DNA of 47,043 nucleotides, taken from contig WQVK01000019.1 of NCBI GenBank assembly GCA_009784025.1, positions 1-47,043 on the forward strand. Reading direction: 5' to 3'. Positions 1-7,233 of the stretch are shown here, in pieces. A model generated the notes under the pieces. That model was not told the origin of the DNA and did not search any database. It saw nothing but the letters and a program-made list of their open reading frames with translations. The number at the start of each line of letters is the position of its first letter. Within the stretch, counting starts at the first letter, position 1. The stretch comes from Defluviitaleaceae bacterium (lineage in GTDB: Bacteria > Bacillota > Clostridia > Lachnospirales > WQUN01). The position numbers were made by a program, and so were the translations under genes.

Positions 1-1
1 G

Positions 2-1705
2 AGCTATCTAAGGAATTATCTGCCGGATTACATGGTTCCCAGCCAATATTTGCAGATAGATTCATTTCCGCTAACAAGCAGTGGCAAGTTAAACAGGCGT
101 GCGCTGCCAGCAATCGAAATCCAGACGAGCAAAGTATATGTTCCCCCCGAGACAGAAGCCGAAATATTGGTAGCTGGAGTATTCGAGAATATGTTTGGTA
201 TCTCACCGATAGGCAGAAAAGAGAGCTTTTTCGAGCTAGGCGGCAACTCGCTGAAGGCGACATTGCTAGTGAACGAAATTGAGCAGGCGTCGGGAGTAAG
301 GCTGGGCATAAAGGATATCTTCCAGGGAGTGACAGTAGAGGGAATTAGCCAGGCGTTGTCGGATATGGAAGGAAGTTACGAGCCGATTCCTGTGGCGGAT
401 GTGAAGGAGTATTATCAAATATCACCATCGCAGAAACTATACTTCTTAACATCTCATTTATGGGATTACAATTTGGTTGATATGACGAACAACATCCCCA
501 TGGCATACAAAGTAAAGGGAGCATTTGACCCAGACAAAGCCGAACTTGCTTTTGAAACATTGCTACAACGTCATGAAATTTTGCGAACAAGTTTCCATTT
601 GGTTAACGGCGAGACCATGGCAAAAATTCATGACCAGGTAGAAATGGACATGACATTTGAAGAACGTTATGGCAAGGAGAGTTTCGACGGTCTTGCCAAA
701 GAGTTCTTCCGGCCATTTGATTTGCAAAAAGCTCCTTTAATGCGAACTAAAGTGATAAAAACAGGCGAAGATGATTTTCTCCTTTTCATGGATTGCCACC
801 ATATTATTTCTGATGGGATATCCAGTGATTTGTTGTTGAAAGAATTCATTACTTTATACAGTGATGGCCAGCTTGCTCCGCTTAGGTTGCAGTATAAAGA
901 TTACAGCGAATGGATGCTGGACAGGCCATTGGATAACCAAAGAAGTTACTGGATGAGTCATTTCGAAAACGGTGTGCCAAGGCTGCAATTGCCGGAAGAT
1001 TACCCCAGGCCCGTTGAAAAAAAGTTTAATGGTGATGTGGTTGTAAAAAAACTGGATAAAACATTAAGCGATAAAATTATCAAAATAGGCCAGAAAAAAG
1101 AAATGACAGAATTTATGACATGGCTATCAGCCACAATGGTTATGCTTGGTAAGTATAGCGACACAGATATAGTCGTGGGTACGCCCATATCTGGCAGAAC
1201 CCATAAAGATACCGAGGATATACAAGGGGTATTCATAAATAGGTTGCTGATGAGCGGCAAGCCAGAAAAAGAAAAACCGCTGACGCAATTTTTAGACGAA
1301 GTGAAGGAAAATTGCTTAATGGCTTATGAAAATCAAGATTACCCATTTGAATCTCTGGCGCTGCATTTCGAGCCGCAGGCGTATATGGATAAATCTAGAA
1401 CGCCGCTGTATGACGTTCAATATCTGTTCTACAAGGATGACGACAGCGAACTGCTGGACGAAATTGAAATAGATGGCTTGAGTTTTCACCCCGTAGAAAT
1501 TGAATTTACAGACAAGGAAGCGAAATTTGACTTAGTATGTAAAATAACAGAGAGTGGCGGTGAATATACGGCAACCTTTAAGTATTGCAGCGATTTGTAT
1601 AAACGGGAAACCATAGAAGGTATGATGGACAAGTTTATTCAAATATTAAACGGGCTAGATGAGAACCTGGATAAAACTATAGATATGCTAACCAGCCAAA
1701 TATAA
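2..1705 (+). CDS. Nonribosomal peptide synthetase, C-terminal part (A-end, PCP, C); 5' partial
   Basis: The reading frame is open from base 2, so the gene begins outside the window. The first ~45 residues are the C-terminal lobe of an adenylation domain, with the A10-type motif PLTSSGKLNRRALP. A peptidyl-carrier domain follows, with FFELGGNSLKAT; its Ser (about residue 83) would carry the phosphopantetheine arm. A complete condensation domain fills about residues 130-550. It has HHIISDG (catalytic second His, about 266-272), GVFINRLLM (about 409) and NQDYPFE (about 444). The protein stops right after the C domain, with no thioesterase, reductase or next A domain. It acts in the cytoplasm on a thioester-bound peptide. 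The transporter and phosphopantetheinyl transferase genes follow directly. The terminal C domain should either accept a carrier-bound substrate from another protein or release/cyclise the product. The product cannot be predicted, because the A-domain selectivity region lies outside the window. Confidence 0.95.
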   Translation, partial: SYLRNYLPDYMVPSQYLQIDSFPLTSSGKLNRRALPAIEIQTSKVYVPPETEAEILVAGVFENMFGISPIGRKESFFELGGNSLKATLLVNEIEQASGVRLGIKDIFQGVTVEGISQALSDMEGSYEPIPVADVKEYYQISPSQKLYFLTSHLWDYNLVDMTNNIPMAYKVKGAFDPDKAELAFETLLQRHEILRTSFHLVNGETMAKIHDQVEMDMTFEERYGKESFDGLAKEFFRPFDLQKAPLMRTKVIKTGEDDFLLFMDCHHIISDGISSDLLLKEFITLYSDGQLAPLRLQYKDYSEWMLDRPLDNQRSYWMSHFENGVPRLQLPEDYPRPVEKKFNGDVVVKKLDKTLSDKIIKIGQKKEMTEFMTWLSATMVMLGKYSDTDIVVGTPISGRTHKDTEDIQGVFINRLLMSGKPEKEKPLTQFLDEVKENCLMAYENQDYPFESLALHFEPQAYMDKSRTPLYDVQYLFYKDDDSELLDEIEIDGLSFHPVEIEFTDKEAKFDLVCKITESGGEYTATFKYCSDLYKRETIEGMMDKFIQILNGLDENLDKTIDMLTSQI

Positions 1706-1726
1706 AGTGAAATGTGGGAGAAGAAA

Positions 1727-2656
1727 GTGGAAAAAATCATAGAAGTACAATCCTTGACCAAGAGCTACATGGTAAAGGGGAAGGAAATAAGGGCAGTTAA
1801 AGGGATTGATTTTTACGTAGAGAAGGGGACGTTGTTTTCCTTTTTGGGGAAAAACGGTGCCGGTAAATCTACAACAATTGATATCCTATGTACTTTGCTA
1901 GAGCCAGATGCGGGGAAAGTTTTGATAAACGGCTTTGAATTGGGGAAAAACGATTTTGAAATTAGACAGTCTATTGGGATTGTTTTTCAGCGTAGCTTGT
2001 TGGACTCTATGCTAACGGTTTACGAAAATTTGAAGATTAGAGGGAAGTTTTATAAATTTTCAAGGAAAAAGTTAAAAGAACGTATTGAAGCCGTTACCGA
2101 AATTGCCCAATTGCAAGAATTTCTTCACCAGCCGTATGAAAAATTATCTGGCGGGCAAAGAAGAAGGGCTGATATTGCGCGGGCGCTAATTAACACGCCA
2201 CAAATTTTGTTTTTGGACGAGCCAACCACAGGCCTTGATTCTGGCACGCGAAAAGAAATTTGGGCAACCATTAGGGCATTGCAGAAGGAGAAAGGCGTGA
2301 CCGTTTTCTTGACCACCCACTATATGGAGGAGGCAGAGCAATCTGATTATATTACCATAATGGGGCATGGCGAAATTTTGGCAAAGGGTACACCTTTAGA
2401 GCTAAAAATAAAATACTGCCATGATTTGTTAAAAATCGTACCTAAAAACCCAGAAACTTTCAAGAAAACCCTTACAGAGCATAAAATTGATTTTGTGCAA
2501 AATGGGGAAGTGCTTGAGATTATATTGGACGCAACTACAGATGCGATTCCACTGGTTGAACGGTTCAGATATGATATCACCAATGTTGAGATTGTAAACG
2601 GAACCATGGACGATGTTTTTCTTGACATAACAGGCCAGGAGGATGTACAGATATGA
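1727..2656 (+). CDS. ABC transporter ATP-binding protein (DrrA-like exporter)
   Basis: This is the cytoplasmic ATPase of a two-gene exporter, ~310 residues. It has Walker A GKNGAGKST, a Q-loop at VFQRSLL, signature LSGGQRRR, Walker B ILFLDEPTTGLD and the switch His in TTHYMEEAEQ. The C-terminal ~80 residues past the nucleotide-binding domain are typical of DrrA/NodI-type drug or polysaccharide exporters. I chose GTG at 1727 because GGGAG (1716-1720) sits six bases upstream and the family usually starts close to this point. An in-frame ATG at 1712 with a weaker upstream site is the alternative. The gene begins a few bases after the NRPS stop and overlaps the permease by four bases, so it probably exports the peptide made by the NRPS or confers self-protection. 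Substrate is inferred from context only. Confidence 0.92.
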   Translation: MEKIIEVQSLTKSYMVKGKEIRAVKGIDFYVEKGTLFSFLGKNGAGKSTTIDILCTLLEPDAGKVLINGFELGKNDFEIRQSIGIVFQRSLLDSMLTVYENLKIRGKFYKFSRKKLKERIEAVTEIAQLQEFLHQPYEKLSGGQRRRADIARALINTPQILFLDEPTTGLDSGTRKEIWATIRALQKEKGVTVFLTTHYMEEAEQSDYITIMGHGEILAKGTPLELKIKYCHDLLKIVPKNPETFKKTLTEHKIDFVQNGEVLEIILDATTDAIPLVERFRYDITNVEIVNGTMDDVFLDITGQEDVQI

Positions 2657-3510
2657 CAACATTGGCAATGAGGAATGTTCTGCTTTATTTTAGGGATAGG
2701 TTGGGGGTATTTTTCTCCCTATTATCGGTATTGTTGATTATCGCTTTGTTTGTTTTGTTCCTTGGCAATTTTTTTGTTTACAATTATAGTGAGAATATTG
2801 ACGCGGTTAACGAAGTGGTAAATAACTGGATTTTCGCAGGTATTTTGGGGGTAACTACGGTAACAACAACCCAGGGGGCTTTTGTTGTTATGGTTAACGA
2901 TAAGGTGCATCACCTGTATAAAGATTTTTATTCTACCCCGGTTAAAAGGTATCGTATTGTGGCGGGATACGCACTTGGTTCTTTTATAGTGGGTACTATA
3001 ATGAGCATGATTATTTTTGTTGTTTTGGTTGCCTATAATGCCGTGATGGGTAATCATGTGATGTCTGTGTTAAATATGGTAATTACTACAGGTATTTTGC
3101 TGCTTAGTGTGCTGCTTAATGCATTTATGATTTTCTTTTTTACCATGTACATTAAAACAAACCAGGCTTTTGGCGCGATTTCTACTATTTTGGGAACGCT
3201 TATTGGTTTTATGATGGGTATTTACGTGCCTATGGGCGATTTGCCAAACTCAATACAGAGCCTTATTCGGTTTTTCCCGCAATCTCATACGACTATGTTG
3301 TTTAGGCAGTTGTTTATTGAAGGTATTGCAGAGAATGCGTTTTCGCATATTCCAGCGGAAGATTTGTTGGAATTCCAAGAGGCAATGGGGGTTATTTATG
3401 TCATTAACGGTTACCAGCTTACCATGATGGACAGTGTGCTTATTTTGGCGGGGGCGACGGTTTTGTTCTTCTTATTGTCTGTTTGGAGAATGTCTAGGCG
3501 ATATGTGTAA
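2653..3510 (+). CDS. ABC-2 type transporter permease
   Basis: This 285-residue membrane protein has about six hydrophobic segments. They start at residue ~15 (VFFSLLSVLLIIALFVLFLG) and end with a last helix just before the C-terminal RMSRRYV. The layout (one long N-terminal helix, an extracytoplasmic stretch, then a cluster of four to five helices) fits the ABC-2 family that partners DrrA-like ATPases. The ATG overlaps the ATPase stop in an ATGA arrangement, which indicates translational coupling. With the preceding gene it should form a homodimeric-ATPase exporter in the cytoplasmic membrane, presumably for the NRPS product. No periplasmic or substrate-binding component is present. Confidence 0.9.
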   Translation: MTTLAMRNVLLYFRDRLGVFFSLLSVLLIIALFVLFLGNFFVYNYSENIDAVNEVVNNWIFAGILGVTTVTTTQGAFVVMVNDKVHHLYKDFYSTPVKRYRIVAGYALGSFIVGTIMSMIIFVVLVAYNAVMGNHVMSVLNMVITTGILLLSVLLNAFMIFFFTMYIKTNQAFGAISTILGTLIGFMMGIYVPMGDLPNSIQSLIRFFPQSHTTMLFRQLFIEGIAENAFSHIPAEDLLEFQEAMGVIYVINGYQLTMMDSVLILAGATVLFFLLSVWRMSRRYV

Positions 3511-4195
3511 AAACTTTATATATTTGGCCAAAATTGACTTGCAGCTGGGGCAGGATGCTTATGACGGCTTGCTGCAAATCATTTCGGAAGAAAACCGCCA
3601 ACGATGCAAGCGATTTATGTTTAGGGAAGATGCCTTGCGTACGTTGTACGGGGAGCTGATGCTTCGCTATATGTTAATGCAGCATTTTTCTATTAGGCAT
3701 GAGGATATTCAGTTGTTGAAAGACGAATCGGGAAAGCCTTACTTAAAGGGCCTCCCGGTTCATTTTAACATTTCTCATTCTGGGGATTATGTTGTTTGTG
3801 CTGTTAGCGAGCAGCCGGTTGGCATTGATATTGAAAGAATAAAAGAAGTGGACTTTAAGCTTGCAGAGCGTTATTTTTGCAAAAGTGAATACCGGGATTT
3901 ATTTGCTAGGGAGGAAATCCGCCGGCTTGATTATTTTTTTTCATTATGGACGCTTAAAGAGAGCTACTTAAAATGGCTGGGGACTGGGATGTCTGTCCCG
4001 CTTGATTCTATCGCCTTTAAAATAGGCAGTGAGATTTCCATGATAGATACTTGCCGAAGCGCTAGGCCGTTTTTTAAGCAATTTCCCATAGATGGCTATA
4101 AGCTATCGCTTTGTTCTATGAATGCTGGCTTCGCGGATGATATAAAGGAAATTAGCTTGGAAGAAATGAAATTTTTTACACAGGGGGATAATTAA
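3503..4195 (+). CDS. 4'-phosphopantetheinyl transferase, Sfp type
   Basis: The enzyme moves the phosphopantetheine arm of CoA to the serine of carrier domains, converting apo-PCP to holo-PCP. The 230-residue protein has the two family signatures: VGIDIERI (Asp109, Mg binding) and FSLWTLKESYLK (Glu153 and the KES Lys). It also has the N-terminal RxxLGELxxR-like region and the HFNISHSGDYVV stretch typical of the two-domain Sfp/Gsp group. The ATG at 3503 overlaps the permease stop, and the protein then begins at the usual point of the family. Upstream in-frame starts would lie deep inside the permease gene and are not needed. Its place next to the NRPS argues that it activates that synthetase. 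Confidence 0.95.
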   Translation: MCKNFIYLAKIDLQLGQDAYDGLLQIISEENRQRCKRFMFREDALRTLYGELMLRYMLMQHFSIRHEDIQLLKDESGKPYLKGLPVHFNISHSGDYVVCAVSEQPVGIDIERIKEVDFKLAERYFCKSEYRDLFAREEIRRLDYFFSLWTLKESYLKWLGTGMSVPLDSIAFKIGSEISMIDTCRSARPFFKQFPIDGYKLSLCSMNAGFADDIKEISLEEMKFFTQGDN

Positions 4196-4196
4196 G

Positions 4197-5261
4197 ATGG
4201 GCTTTGACCGTAAATTGGTTTTGGCAGATGGAACAGTGATAATGGGCAATGGTTTTGGCTCGCGGGAAGAGGTTATCCGTGAAGTTGTTTTTCAAACTAC
4301 AAAAACAGGGTACATGGATGTTTTAACGGACTCCGACAACTACAACCAAATAGTTGTAATGACGCATTCAAATAGCGATGGCGATGAAATAAATCAGGAT
4401 AGCCCAGATGCATTCCAAGGTGCGTCGGCTTTGATTGTAAGCAAATACTGCAGCAAATTAGATGTATTTTTGAAGGATAAAAATATACCAGCATTATGCG
4501 ACGTAGATACATACGCATTGACCAAAAAAATCCGCGAGGATGGTGTAATGTATGGGATTATTGTGGATAGCAGCGTGTCAGACGACCTTGCGCTGGTAAA
4601 GCTTGTGGCTGCGCCATATGTAACCAACCATGTGAAGCAAGTTTCCCCCAAAAAGCCGTATAAGGTTTTGGTAGAAAATAAAAAATTTAGGGTTGCCGTT
4701 GTGGCTTTTACTGCAAAGAAAGGGATAATTAACGAGCTAACAACAAGGGATTGCGAGGTGATTGTTTTCCCGTACAATGCATCGGCCGAGGAGATTGAGG
4801 CGCATCAGCCGGATGGCGTTGTGTTTACCAGCGGCCCAGGGGACCCTATGGACCTGCCAGAGCTTTCCCCTGTTATATTGGCGCTTCAAGAAAAATATCC
4901 GATGTTTGGCATTTGCTTGGGGCATCAGCTATTTGCCATAGCCAATGGCGCTAAGGCTTCCAAAATGAAGTTTGGGCATCGTGGCGAAGATGTGCCGGTT
5001 ATGGATATTGCCACAGGGAAAACCTTGGCTACGGTACAAAACCATGGTTACCATGTGGAGCCAGATTCATTGGAAGGGACAGATTTGGAGGTAACGCAAT
5101 ATGCAATTGAGGATGGCAGCATTGAGGGCTTGAAGCATAAGAAATACCCTGCATTTACGGTGCAGTATCACCCAGAGGCCCATCCAGAGCCACAGGATGC
5201 TAATTATTTATTTGATAAATTTGTAGAAAGTTTAGGCGTGTACAATAAAATTGATATATAA
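4197..5261 (+). CDS. carA: Carbamoyl-phosphate synthase small subunit-like glutamine amidotransferase
   Basis: The 354-residue protein has the CarA layout: an N-terminal CPSase small-chain domain (about 1-150) and a class I glutamine amidotransferase domain (about 165-345). The catalytic triad is visible: Cys240 in GICLGHQL, and His325 and Glu327 in QYHPEAHPEP. SGPGDP and QNHGYHVE are also present. The N-terminal domain is divergent: the usual TYPxIGNYG stretch after TGYxExLTD is replaced by THSNSDGDEINQDSPDA. No carB large subunit follows; the next gene is a flavodoxin. The gene starts one base after the phosphopantetheinyl transferase stop, with GGGGG as a close ribosome site, so it is co-transcribed with the NRPS genes. 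It may make carbamoyl phosphate for product tailoring with a CarB encoded elsewhere, or supply ammonia to another partner. Confidence 0.88.
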   Translation: MGFDRKLVLADGTVIMGNGFGSREEVIREVVFQTTKTGYMDVLTDSDNYNQIVVMTHSNSDGDEINQDSPDAFQGASALIVSKYCSKLDVFLKDKNIPALCDVDTYALTKKIREDGVMYGIIVDSSVSDDLALVKLVAAPYVTNHVKQVSPKKPYKVLVENKKFRVAVVAFTAKKGIINELTTRDCEVIVFPYNASAEEIEAHQPDGVVFTSGPGDPMDLPELSPVILALQEKYPMFGICLGHQLFAIANGAKASKMKFGHRGEDVPVMDIATGKTLATVQNHGYHVEPDSLEGTDLEVTQYAIEDGSIEGLKHKKYPAFTVQYHPEAHPEPQDANYLFDKFVESLGVYNKIDI

Positions 5262-5277
5262 AAATATGGGAGAAAAT

Positions 5278-6054
5278 ATGAAAAAAATATGTTTGTACTA
5301 TTTTTCTGGCACAGGGATGACCAAATATGTGGTAGATAGGTTAGTTGGTGAAATTGAAAGCCACAATATTTTTGTAGATTGCTTTGCAATTGACACAACT
5401 GTCCGGCCGGAAGCCATGCCCGGATATGACGCGCTAATTATTGCATATCCCACACATTCGCTAAACGCGCCTCGGGTTGTGGCTAGTTTTATAGCAAGGC
5501 TGCCAAAAGTAAACGGTATGAACACTTTTATAGTACATACCTGCAGCTTGGCTAGAGATGAGAACCTTGGCTCTTCAAATTTAATTATCAAGCGGCTAGG
5601 TAAAAAGGGCTACCGGGTGCTTTACAACAAAATGGTTGAAATGCCATCAAATTTTGTTAACCAAGATACTGAAAAGCAAGTGATAAGAGCCCTGGCCAAT
5701 GCAAACGACGCTGCCGCGCTTATTGCAAAAGATATAATAGAGTTAAAATCCCACCTGCCAGAAAGAAGCTTTGGCTCAAAAATCTTCACCGGGCTTGCGC
5801 GCATCGAATGGCTTGGCGCAATAATAATAGGGAAATTTTTCTATTCGAAAAAAAGCTGCACACGCTGCAGAAAATGTGCAGACAATTGCCCAAACAAAAA
5901 TATAGTAGTAAAGAAAAAATCTATCGGCTTCAAGCTTTCTTGCGGAATATGCATGAGATGCATGTACCAATGCCCAAACAACGCAATAGATGTACGGCGG
6001 CCGTTCAAGTTTATCCGATTCGATAAATGGTATGATTCTGATATGTTTAAGTGA
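5278..6054 (+). CDS. EFR1-type flavodoxin with C-terminal 2[4Fe-4S] ferredoxin domain
   Basis: The N-terminal ~150 residues are a flavodoxin fold; YFSGTGMTKYVVDRL is the FMN phosphate-binding loop. The C-terminal part has two [4Fe-4S] motifs, CTRCRKCADNCPN and CGICMRCMYQCPN. This architecture is the EFR1 family, common in Clostridia and thought to move electrons between cofactors. The ATG at 5278 is preceded by GGGAGA (5268-5273). Earlier in-frame starts (TTG 5251, ATG 5266) are possible but have no good site. It lies 16 bases after carA and is the last gene of the run, followed by a terminator at 6065-6097. It may supply electrons to a tailoring reaction encoded upstream of the window; no partner enzyme is visible here. 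Confidence 0.88.
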   Translation: MKKICLYYFSGTGMTKYVVDRLVGEIESHNIFVDCFAIDTTVRPEAMPGYDALIIAYPTHSLNAPRVVASFIARLPKVNGMNTFIVHTCSLARDENLGSSNLIIKRLGKKGYRVLYNKMVEMPSNFVNQDTEKQVIRALANANDAAALIAKDIIELKSHLPERSFGSKIFTGLARIEWLGAIIIGKFFYSKKSCTRCRKCADNCPNKNIVVKKKSIGFKLSCGICMRCMYQCPNNAIDVRRPFKFIRFDKWYDSDMFK

Positions 6055-6064
6055 TATGGGAAAG

Positions 6065-6097
6065 GGGAGGCGCAACTATTGTACGCCTTCCTTTTTT
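6065..6097 (+). terminator. Rho-independent terminator of the NRPS operon
   Basis: The stem GGGAGGCG (6065-6072) pairs with CGCCTTCC (6084-6091), with one G-T wobble. It is followed by six T residues. It lies 11 bases after the flavodoxin-ferredoxin stop. Confidence 0.85.
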
Positions 6098-6105
6098 GTT
6101 TGGCG

Positions 6106-6156
6106 TGGTACCATACGGTACCATAATTCAGGCAAAATGGTACCGTATGGTACCAT
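6106..6156. repeat. Paired inverted copies of the GGTACC palindromic repeat
   Basis: Two 19-20 bp units (6106-6124 and 6137-6156) each have the form GGTACC-N4-GGTACC flanked by AT. The second is the reverse complement of the first, so the pair is a longer inverted repeat with a 12-base spacer. The same 20-mer, or its reverse complement, recurs at 10279, 17589 and 28304-28355. Here it lies between two terminators in a convergent gap. Confidence 0.9.
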
Positions 6157-6195
6157 TCTTTCATAGAAAACAGCCTAAAATTACACCCGCAAAAC

Positions 6196-6224
6196 AAAAA
6201 AAGCCCCAAAACAAGGGCTTTTTT
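6196..6224. terminator. Bidirectional terminator between the NRPS operon and accA
   Basis: AAAAAAGCCC, loop CAAAACAA, GGGCTTTTTT. A-run and T-run on either side let it serve both the plus-strand flavodoxin transcript and the minus-strand accA transcript, which end facing each other. Confidence 0.85.
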
Positions 6225-6295
6225 ATGAATTGAAAAATTAAAATTTTTTGTGAAGTTTTTAGAGGTGTGGGAGGCTGTTAAAATTTCTGATGTTT

Positions 6296-7060
6296 TTAAC
6301 TCACACCCATCTTCCTGTATCTATCGTACCGGCTGCTTACCAGCTGGGTAGCGGGTTGTTGGATATAGTGTTTTATTGCTTTTTTTAGATGTTCTTTTAG
6401 GGCATTACAGAAATTTTCTTCTTCGGTGATTATTTTTTCTATTATGCCTAGCGACAGTAGGTCTTCGGCGGTTAGTTTTAGGAAGTTGCTGGCTTCGCTT
6501 GCCAGGGAGGCGTCTTTCCATAAGATACTTGCGCAGCCTTCTGGGGCTATTACAGAGTATACGGCGTTTTCTAGCATCCATACTTCATCTGCAACTGCCA
6601 GGGCTAAAGCGCCGCCGCTGCCACCTTCGCCTATTACTATAGAGATTATGGGAACATTTAGCCCAATCATTTCCATTAGATTTTCTGCTATAGCTTGGCC
6701 TTGTCCTCTTTCTTCGGCCCCTATGCCGCAGCAAGCGCCTGGTGTGTCAACAAAGCATATTATAGGGCGCCCAAATTTTTGGGCCAGTTTCATTTGGCGC
6801 AGGGCTTTGCGATACCCTTCTGGGTGCACAGAGCCAGAGTTGCAGGTGTGGCGTTCTTCTGCGCCATGGCCTTTTTCTATGCCAATTACGGTTACGGGCT
6901 GGCTACCTAAGAGGCCAATGCCCGCTATTATTGCCCGGTCATCGCCGTACCGTCTGTCGCCGTGCATTTCTATAAACTGGGTAAATATTTCTTTGATAAA
7001 ATCACTGGTTGTGCGCCTGCTGTTTGCCCTGGCGCTTTGTACGCGTTCATATGCTGTCAT
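6296..7060 (-). CDS. accA: Acetyl-CoA carboxylase carboxyltransferase subunit alpha
   Basis: AccA forms the carboxyltransferase with AccD, moving CO2 from carboxybiotin to acetyl-CoA to give malonyl-CoA for fatty-acid synthesis. The 254-residue protein has the crotonase-fold hallmarks: EMHGDRRYGDDRAI near the N-terminus, FVDTPGACCGIGAEERGQ, and GEGGSGGALALAVADEV with the oxyanion-hole glycines. It lacks the longer N-terminal extension of the E. coli protein, as is usual in Clostridia. The ATG at 7060 is preceded by GGGGAG at good spacing. An in-frame extension to 7219 exists but begins with unconserved sequence, so I rejected it. It is the last gene of the accB, accC-accD, accA run, about 170 bases after accC-accD. 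Confidence 0.95.
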   Translation of the reverse strand: MTAYERVQSARANSRRTTSDFIKEIFTQFIEMHGDRRYGDDRAIIAGIGLLGSQPVTVIGIEKGHGAEERHTCNSGSVHPEGYRKALRQMKLAQKFGRPIICFVDTPGACCGIGAEERGQGQAIAENLMEMIGLNVPIISIVIGEGGSGGALALAVADEVWMLENAVYSVIAPEGCASILWKDASLASEASNFLKLTAEDLLSLGIIEKIITEEENFCNALKEHLKKAIKHYIQQPATQLVSSRYDRYRKMGVS

Positions 7061-7233
7061 AAAAAACTCCCCTTTTTTTTGGCATATATGGTTTATATAA
7101 AATAAAAATAATTTACATAAGCTGGTAATTTTCTTGCATTGCTTTTTCGCTTCCTCCTTACTTGCCGTTAGCTTATCGCAGTGCAATAGAATTCCTGCGC
7201 TCCTGTGAACCGTTCTCATATTACATGGTTTTT

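Noticed and set aside
5262-6295. Search for carB after carA
   Set aside because: The frame after carA encodes the flavodoxin-ferredoxin; no ATP-grasp domain is present between 5262 and 6295 on either strand.
7061-7219. 53-codon N-terminal extension of accA
   Set aside because: Unconserved sequence. The ATG at 7060 has GGGGAG at proper distance and starts where AccA proteins of this type start. A possible 8-codon peptide after AGGAGG near 7150 has too long a spacer to be trusted.
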